Of a stretch of DNA of 64,000 nucleotides, positions 58,905 to 64,000 are shown in pieces. Source of the DNA: JAEMQF01 sp963850525 (GTDB taxonomy: Bacteria > Pseudomonadota > Gammaproteobacteria > Burkholderiales > Burkholderiaceae_C). The notes beneath the pieces are model-generated. The model ran no database searches. It saw nothing but the letters and a program-made list of their open reading frames with translations, and was not told where the DNA came from. Numbering within the stretch: the first letter of the stretch is position 1; each line of letters begins with the position of its first letter. The DNA lies in contig CAWKLQ010000004.1 of assembly GCA_963850525.1 (NCBI GenBank), positions 434,001 through 498,000 on the forward strand, read 5' to 3'. The position numbers and the translations under genes are program-made.

Positions 58905-59765
58905 TCAGCTCCGCGTCTTCGGAAACAGGCCCTGCGGGCGCACCACGAGCACGACCAGGAACACGATGTGGCCGAACCAGATGCCCCAGCCCGGATCGAT
59001 GCGAAAGCCGATTTGCTGCGTGATGCCCAGCAACAGCGCGCCGGCCAACGTTCCCCAGAACGAGCCCATGCCGCCGATGATCACGGCTTCGAACGCGAAC
59101 AGCAGCAGCAGCGGGCCGTCGGCCGGCGACACCGTCGTGCGCATGCCTTGCAGCACGCCGGCCACGGCGATCGGCACGAAGGCGATGGCCGTGGCCAGGG
59201 CGTAGACCTGGTTCGAATTCAGGCCCATCAGCTCGGCGATTTCCTTGTCGTCGGAGACGGCGCGGAACGACCGGCCCAATGCCGTGGAATTGAACAGCCA
59301 TTGCAGGCCGGCCGTGGCCGCCAGCGCAATGCCCAAGATCAGCAGCGGCAACACGCCGATCGCCATGCCTCCCGGCAAGGCCAGGCTTTGGATGCTCAGG
59401 CCTTCGGTCTCGATGGAGCGCGGGTCGGCCGAGAACAGCTCGAGCAACAGGTTCTGGATCACGATCGACAGACCGAAGGTCACGACGAGCGACGGCAAGG
59501 GATCCTTGCCCAAGGTGCCGTTGAGCACGTAGCGTTGCAGTGCATAGCCGAAGGCGAATGCCAGCGGCAATACGGCGAGCGCCACAGCGGTAGCGGCAGC
59601 GCCGGTGAGCGCAACGCCGACAATCGCGGCGAACGCACCGAGGATGATGAAGTCGCCCTGCGCCGTGTTCGTCAACCGCATCACGCCGAACATCAGCGAC
59701 TGGCCCAGCGCAAACAGACAGTACAGGCCGCCGAGCAGAACGCCTTGAACGAGGGTTTCGAGCAT
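58905..59765 (-). CDS. livH: Branched-chain-type ABC transporter permease (LivH family)
   Basis: A 286-residue permease with about eight helices. Signatures: VLLGGLYCLFALGQSLMFGV at the N-terminus, NTAQGDFIILGAF, FRAVSDDKEIAELMGLNSNQ near residue 175 (the ATPase-contact loop), and FEAVIIGGMGSFWGTLAGAL near 240. It pairs with the LivM protein to form the membrane channel. Gene order livK-livG-livF-livH-livM runs leftward with short gaps. Confidence 0.93.
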   Translation of the reverse strand: MLETLVQGVLLGGLYCLFALGQSLMFGVMRLTNTAQGDFIILGAFAAIVGVALTGAAATAVALAVLPLAFAFGYALQRYVLNGTLGKDPLPSLVVTFGLSIVIQNLLLELFSADPRSIETEGLSIQSLALPGGMAIGVLPLLILGIALAATAGLQWLFNSTALGRSFRAVSDDKEIAELMGLNSNQVYALATAIAFVPIAVAGVLQGMRTTVSPADGPLLLLFAFEAVIIGGMGSFWGTLAGALLLGITQQIGFRIDPGWGIWFGHIVFLVVLVVRPQGLFPKTRS

Positions 59766-59787
59766 GCCGTTTCTCGCGTCGTGCGCG

Positions 59788-60492
59788 TCAAACGCCGAAG
59801 TAGGCCTGCGAAATTTGCGCGCGCGTCAGCTCGTCCGACTTGCCTTGCAGCGAGACGCGGCCTTCCTGGAAGCAGTAGATCCGCTGCGACACGCGCATCG
59901 CCACCGCGATGTCCTGTTCGACGATGGCCACGCTCATGCCCTCGGCGCAAATCGCCGGCAGCGCGTCGTAGATTTCCTTGATGACGATCGGCGCCAAGCC
60001 CAGGCTCAGCTCGTCGCACAGCAGGAGTTGGGGGTTGCTCATCAGCGCACGGCCGATCGCCACCATCTGCTGCTGGCCGCCCGACAGTGTCGTGGCCGGT
60101 GCGTCGCGCTTTTGTTCGAGCACGGGGAACTGCTTGTACACGCGCGCCAAGTTCCACGGGCCGGCGCGCTTGGCGCTGCCACCCATCAGCAGGTTTTCCT
60201 GCACCGACAGGCTGGGGAACAGGCGCCGGCCTTCGGGAACGAGCGCAATGCCGCGCTTGACGATGTCCGCGGGCGACGACCCGCCGATGACCTGGCCCTT
60301 GAAGTGAATCTGCTCCGCCTTGGCCTTGACCAGACCGACCACTGCCTTCATGAACGTGCTCTTGCCGGCGCCGTTGGCACCGATGATCGCCACCGACTCG
60401 CCCTCGTGCAGAACGAAGTCGACTCCGAACAAGGCTTGCGCGTCGCCGTAGAACGCCGTCAGTCCCTGGGTCTGGATCAGCGGCACGGTCAC
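59788..60492 (-). CDS. livF: Branched-chain-type ABC transporter ATP-binding protein (LivF family)
   Basis: A 234-residue ATPase. Walker A is GANGAGKST near residues 39-47, the signature motif LSGGQQQMVAIGRAL near 137, and Walker B LLLCDELSLGLAP, with glutamate after the aspartate. LVPEGRRLFPSLSVQENLLMG is a LivF-specific block. All catalytic motifs are intact, in contrast to the weak signature in its partner. Confidence 0.94.
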   Translation of the reverse strand: MTVPLIQTQGLTAFYGDAQALFGVDFVLHEGESVAIIGANGAGKSTFMKAVVGLVKAKAEQIHFKGQVIGGSSPADIVKRGIALVPEGRRLFPSLSVQENLLMGGSAKRAGPWNLARVYKQFPVLEQKRDAPATTLSGGQQQMVAIGRALMSNPQLLLCDELSLGLAPIVIKEIYDALPAICAEGMSVAIVEQDIAVAMRVSQRIYCFQEGRVSLQGKSDELTRAQISQAYFGV

Positions 60493-60496
60493 GCGA

Positions 60497-61216
60497 TCAA
60501 GCCTCCATGCCCATGTAGACGCGTTTCACTTGCGCATCGTCCATCACGGCGCGCGGCGTACCTTCAGCGAGTTGCTGCCCGAAGTCGATGACGAACAGGC
60601 GATCGGCGATCGCCAGCAGCGCGTGCACCACGTGTTCGATCCAGATCATCGTCACGCCCTGCGCCTTGATGCGTTTCAGTTCGTCCACCAGCACCGCGGC
60701 TTCGTGCTCGGTCAGGCCACCGGCGATTTCATCGAGCAGCAGCAGCTTCGGCCGTGTCGCCAGGGCACGCGCCAATTCCAGGCGTTTGCGGTTCAGCAGC
60801 GTCAAGCCGCCGGCGTGCCGATTCGCGTGGCTGAGCAGCCCGGTGGCTTGCAACACCTCATGCGCCGTGTCCCACGCCTCACGCTCACGCTGCCCGCCGC
60901 CGAAACACGCCGCGGTGACGAGGTTCTCGAACACCGTCATGTGGCTGAACGGCTGCGGCACCTGGTAGCTGCGCCCGATGCCCGCGCGGCAGCGCTGGTG
61001 CGGCTTCAGCGCCGTGATGTCGCGCCCCAGGTAGTGCACGCTGCCGGCATCGCACCGCGCGTCGCCGGAGATCAGGTTGAACAGCGTCGTCTTGCCCGCG
61101 CCATTGGGGCCGAGGATGCCCAGCGTCTCGCCGGAATGGACGGCGAGCGAAATGGCATCGATGACCCTCAGCGCGCCAAAGGACTTGACGACGCCGCGCA
61201 GTTCCAGCAAAGGCAA
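60497..61216 (-). CDS. livG: Branched-chain-type ABC transporter ATP-binding protein (LivG family)
   Basis: A 239-residue ATPase. Walker A GPNGAGKTTLFNLISGD lies near residues 36-52 and Walker B LLLLDEIAGGLTEHE near 155. The C-terminal block MIWIEHVVHALLAIADRLFV contains the switch histidine. The signature motif between them reads GLTLLNRKRLELARAL instead of LSGGQ/LSYGEQR, keeping only RLELARAL, so one composite ATP site may be degenerate. It lies between livK-like and livF genes with 4-base gaps. Confidence 0.92.
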   Translation of the reverse strand: MPLLELRGVVKSFGALRVIDAISLAVHSGETLGILGPNGAGKTTLFNLISGDARCDAGSVHYLGRDITALKPHQRCRAGIGRSYQVPQPFSHMTVFENLVTAACFGGGQREREAWDTAHEVLQATGLLSHANRHAGGLTLLNRKRLELARALATRPKLLLLDEIAGGLTEHEAAVLVDELKRIKAQGVTMIWIEHVVHALLAIADRLFVIDFGQQLAEGTPRAVMDDAQVKRVYMGMEA

Positions 61217-61220
61217 GGGA

Positions 61221-62477
61221 TCATTCGATCAACTTGATCGCTCCGCCTTTCGGGATGTTCGCCGCCGCCTCGTTGTTGACGATGCTCAGCTCGACCTTGT
61301 ACTTCGTTCCCTTGTTCCACTGGCCGAGCACGAGCGGCGTCTTGCTGACGTTCTTGAACGGGCCCTGGCCGCCCCATTTGACGGAACCGACGACCGTGTT
61401 CAGCGACGTCGCGGCCACCGCGTCGCGCACGTCCTTGGCGGCCACGCTCTTGCTGCGCTTGAGCGCATCGGCAGCGACTTCGAACAAGGCGTGGGCAAAG
61501 CCGATCGGCTGGGTCCACTGCTTCTTGGCACCGGCCTCGTAGGCATCGGCCAGGGCTTTCGCGCTCTGTTTGGTGAGCGACGACGTGAACGGGTGCGATG
61601 GGCTCCACCACACTTCCGTCGTCAGGCCGTAGCCCAGATCGCCCAGCGCCTCGATCGCGCCCGGGAACAGCAGCGCCTTGCCAAGCGTGATGACCTTGGG
61701 CTTGAAACCCTGCTGCTTGGCTTGTGTCAGGAATGTTTTCGCGTCGGGCGGAATCACGACGCCGGTGACGATGTCTACGCCCTCCTTCTTGAACGCGGCG
61801 ATCTGCGCCGAGAAGTCCTGCGTGCCGTTCTGGAAGCGCCCCGGATCGGTGAGCGTGAAACCCATCGCCGACAGCGGCTTCGGGAAGCCGAGTTCCTTGT
61901 CGCCCCAGGCGTTGCCGTCGCCGTCATTCGGGAACAGGCCGCCGACCTTTTTGTTGGTCTGCACGCTCTTCCACGCGTTCGTGAAATTGCCGATCACGTC
62001 TTCCAGGCCCCAGAAGAAGTGGTAGGTCCAGTTGAAGCCTTTCGCCGGATCGCCCTTGCGGCCGAAGAACCACGGCTGCCAAGGCACGACGGAGCTGATG
62101 CACGGAATTTCATTGAGCTCGCACGCGTCGCTCACCGGGTTCGCGGTTTCGGGTGTTCCCGCGGTGAGCACGAGCGCGACTTTGTCTTTCAGGATCAAGT
62201 CGTTCGCCACTTCGCCGGCGCGGTTCGGATTCGACTGGCTGTCTTTCAGCAGGATCTGCACGTCGTACTTCTTGCCGCCGATCGTGAGGCCGGCCTTGAA
62301 CGCGGCTTTCATTTGATCGATGACCCACTTGTCGGCTTCGCCGAACGGCGCCAGCGGGCCGGTTTGCGGCGACACGTAGCCGATCTTCAAGGTGTCGGCG
62401 GCCCACAGCAGCGGTGTCGCCGAAGCGGTGGCGAGTGCGGCCGTGCTTTGCACGAAATCGCGACGGGAAATGCTCAT
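61221..62477 (-). CDS. Periplasmic substrate-binding protein of a LivK-type ABC transporter, Tat-exported
   Basis: A 418-residue type-I periplasmic binding protein. The N-terminus MSISRRDFVQSTAALATASA is a twin-arginine signal (S-R-R-D-F). The mature protein starts near ADTLKIGYVSPQTGPLAPFG. VLTAGTPETANPVSDACELN and GGLFPNDGDGNAWGD are typical of Peripla_BP_6 proteins. The aromatic-rich stretch VVPWQPWFFGRKGDPAKGF, then NWTYHFFW, sets it apart from amino-acid binders and may line a pocket for an organic acid. It heads the ATPase and permease genes. Ligand unknown. Confidence 0.9.
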   Translation of the reverse strand: MSISRRDFVQSTAALATASATPLLWAADTLKIGYVSPQTGPLAPFGEADKWVIDQMKAAFKAGLTIGGKKYDVQILLKDSQSNPNRAGEVANDLILKDKVALVLTAGTPETANPVSDACELNEIPCISSVVPWQPWFFGRKGDPAKGFNWTYHFFWGLEDVIGNFTNAWKSVQTNKKVGGLFPNDGDGNAWGDKELGFPKPLSAMGFTLTDPGRFQNGTQDFSAQIAAFKKEGVDIVTGVVIPPDAKTFLTQAKQQGFKPKVITLGKALLFPGAIEALGDLGYGLTTEVWWSPSHPFTSSLTKQSAKALADAYEAGAKKQWTQPIGFAHALFEVAADALKRSKSVAAKDVRDAVAATSLNTVVGSVKWGGQGPFKNVSKTPLVLGQWNKGTKYKVELSIVNNEAAANIPKGGAIKLIE

Positions 62478-62529
62478 GGTGTGTCTCCTTCTTTGAGGGT
62501 GGAAAGGTCTTGCGAAATGTCAGTCGGTG

Positions 62530-63588
62530 TCAGTCGGGGCGCTTGCCGTCGAATGCGTGTTGCAGCAACTCACGGATCGCTGCGGGTTCGAGCGGCCTGG
62601 GATTCGGATACTGATTCTGCACCGCCAGGTTTGCGGCACGATCCAGATCGGCGCTGCGCATGCCGATGTCGCGCAAGGTCGTGGGCGCGCCATGGCGCTG
62701 TGCCAGATCGAACACGCCCGATGCCGCGCTTTGCGCGCCCAGGGCGCGCGCGATGCGTTGCATGGCCGGCGCGGCGTGCGCCGCGTTGTACGCCAGCGCA
62801 TGCGGCAGGATCACGCTGTGCACCTCGGCGTGCGGCAGGTTGAAGCTTCCGCCCAGCGTGTGGCACAACTTGTGGTGCAGGCCCATCGCCACCGCGCCGA
62901 GCACGGTGCCGCACAGCCATGCGCCGTAGAGCGCATGGCCGCGCGCTTCCAGATTCTTCGCGTCGGCACTGAGCACGGGCAGCGCCGCGGCGATGGCGCG
63001 AATTCCCTCCTCGGCCATCATGGCGACGATGGGGTTGCCGTCGTGCGCGTACAGGCCTTCGGCGGCGTGGGCGATCGCGTTCAGGCCGCTCGTGAGCGTC
63101 AGCCCGATCGGCAGCGTCAGCGTCAGTTCGGGGTCGTAAATCACCGTTCTGGGCAGCACGCGCGGATCGCGCCCGGTCTTCTTGACGCCCCCCTCGGTGA
63201 GGCCGTAGATCGAAGTGACTTCGCTGCCGGCGTAGGTGGTGGGGATCGCGACGATGGGCAGGCCTGAGTCGAGCGCAATCGCCTTGCCGAGGCCGGTGGT
63301 CGAGCCGCCGCCGACCGCGACCGCGCAGTCGGCGTTCAGCCTGCGCGCCTCGTCGCGCGCCTCGCGCGCCGCTTCGATCGGCACGTGCATCACGGCCTTG
63401 GCGAAAACGCCCGCCGCCCGCTCGCCCAGCATCAACGCGATACGTCGCGCCGAGTCGGCCTGCTCGGGCGTGGACAGCACGAGCGCACGCTTGGCGCCGA
63501 GCAAGTCGATTTCTCGCGCCAGATGAACCAGCGAGCCCACGCCGAACACGACGCGCGACGGGCTGGCGGTGTAGATGAACGGGCTCAC
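62530..63588 (-). CDS. Iron-containing alcohol dehydrogenase family, maleylacetate reductase-like
   Basis: A 352-residue dehydrogenase. GGGSTTGLGKAIALDSGLPI near residues 78-97 is the NAD-binding loop, and AIPTTYAGSEVTSIYGLTEG is the second nucleotide block in maleylacetate reductases. Histidines in AIAHAAEGL, MGLHHKLCHTLGG and LPHAEVHSVILPHALAYN fill the metal or catalytic site. Maleylacetate reductase converts maleylacetate to 3-oxoadipate in resorcinol, hydroxyquinol or chlorocatechol breakdown. The start is set to GTG because an upstream in-frame start would overlap the aldehyde dehydrogenase gene. The substrate is a family inference. Confidence 0.85.
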   Translation of the reverse strand: MSPFIYTASPSRVVFGVGSLVHLAREIDLLGAKRALVLSTPEQADSARRIALMLGERAAGVFAKAVMHVPIEAAREARDEARRLNADCAVAVGGGSTTGLGKAIALDSGLPIVAIPTTYAGSEVTSIYGLTEGGVKKTGRDPRVLPRTVIYDPELTLTLPIGLTLTSGLNAIAHAAEGLYAHDGNPIVAMMAEEGIRAIAAALPVLSADAKNLEARGHALYGAWLCGTVLGAVAMGLHHKLCHTLGGSFNLPHAEVHSVILPHALAYNAAHAAPAMQRIARALGAQSAASGVFDLAQRHGAPTTLRDIGMRSADLDRAANLAVQNQYPNPRPLEPAAIRELLQHAFDGKRPD

Positions 63589-63601
63589 TCGGCGAGACGC
63601 C

Positions 63602-64000
63602 TCAGCGCGGATACCAAGGCGGAATTTGCGCATCGACGTTGACCCACACGCTTTTCACCTGGGTGTACTCGCGCATCGCATCGAAGCCCATTTCGCGACC
63701 ATAGCCGCTTTGTCCCACGCCGCCGAACGGCGAACCCGGGTTGACGCGCTTGTAGGAGTTGATCCACACCATGCCGGCGTGCAGATCGCGCGCGACGCGG
63801 TGCGCGCGCTGCAGGTTGCTCGTCCACAAGCCACTGCCCAGGCCGTAGTCAGTGCTGTTGGCGATTTGCAGCGCCTGCGCTTCGTCCTTGAAAGTCAGCA
63901 CCGTGAGGAAGGGCCCGAACACTTCTTCCTGCGCAATGCGGTCTTGGTACGACTTCGCCTTGACGATCGTCGGCTCGACATAGCAGCCCTTGACCAGCTC
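63602..64000 (-). CDS. Aldehyde dehydrogenase, C-terminal part (cut by the right edge)
   Basis: The reverse frame stays open to the window end, giving the last 132 residues of an NAD(P)-dependent aldehyde dehydrogenase. EEVFGPFLTVLTFKD is the conserved block after the catalytic cysteine. LGSGLWTSNLQRAHRVAR, then NSYKRVNPGSPFGGVGQSGY and REMGFDAMREYTQVKSVW are typical of the C-terminal bridging domain. The catalytic cysteine and cofactor fold lie outside. The maleylacetate reductase-like gene follows 13 bases later, so both belong to one catabolic operon. The substrate cannot be judged from this fragment. Confidence 0.9.
   Translation of the reverse strand, partial: ELVKGCYVEPTIVKAKSYQDRIAQEEVFGPFLTVLTFKDEAQALQIANSTDYGLGSGLWTSNLQRAHRVARDLHAGMVWINSYKRVNPGSPFGGVGQSGYGREMGFDAMREYTQVKSVWVNVDAQIPPWYPR

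Overview
The window is dense, high-GC chromosomal DNA from a betaproteobacterium, most likely Burkholderiales. The support is gene content and order: metX-metW, lptD-surA-rsmA next to an amgK-like kinase, thiL-pgpA-pncC, bamE-dapB-exbB-exbD-leuS-lptE-holA diverging from fur, hpf-ptsN-hprK, and glnE diverging from a yhdP-type giant. No rRNA, tRNA, CRISPR array, integrase or complete insertion sequence was seen. No gene-free stretch exceeds 300 bases.

Layout. 1-2.1 kb: a receiver-like protein cut by the left edge and an FMN/Fe-S glutamate-synthase-family enzyme. 2.2-4.1 kb: metX-metW behind a leader that looks like a SAM-II riboswitch followed by an intrinsic terminator. 4.1-10.2 kb: a dienoyl-CoA isomerase-like protein, a lipase, an M20 peptidase, a flavoprotein and an amgK-like kinase. 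10.4-14.9 kb: lptD-surA-rsmA, for outer-membrane LPS assembly and ribosome maturation. 15.1-16.0 kb: a secreted barnase-type RNase with its barstar inhibitor. 16.3-21.7 kb: malic enzyme, thiL, pgpA, pncC and a hydroxyacid dehydrogenase.

21.8-28.6 kb: one leftward run of seven genes with tight or overlapping junctions, joining DNA replication (holA), LPS transport (lptE), translation (leuS), an ExbBD motor, lysine/peptidoglycan synthesis (dapB) and outer-membrane assembly (bamE). holA carries an in-frame palindromic repeat insertion. 28.7-34.7 kb: fur, hprK-ptsN-hpf (without the usual neighbour rpoN), corA, a diiron ferritin-like protein, a GST and rfaE2. 34.7-44.6 kb: OsmC, an EamA transporter, a rhombosortase-like protease, glnE, the giant AsmA/YhdP protein and a nitrilase-family amidase.

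44.7-64 kb: a small exported protein, a decayed hipBA toxin-antitoxin relic, a 2-oxoacid:ferredoxin oxidoreductase operon (flavoprotein/ferredoxin, KorA, and a KorB with a one-base frameshift), a DUF2339-DUF3999 membrane pair and an acyl-CoA ligase. Last comes a leftward operon with a complete branched-chain-type ABC transporter downstream of a maleylacetate-reductase-like dehydrogenase and an aldehyde dehydrogenase cut by the right edge. The acyl-CoA ligase, Kor system, transporter and reductase together suggest use of aromatic or other organic acids. That is inference, because no ring-cleaving or ring-reducing enzyme lies in the window.
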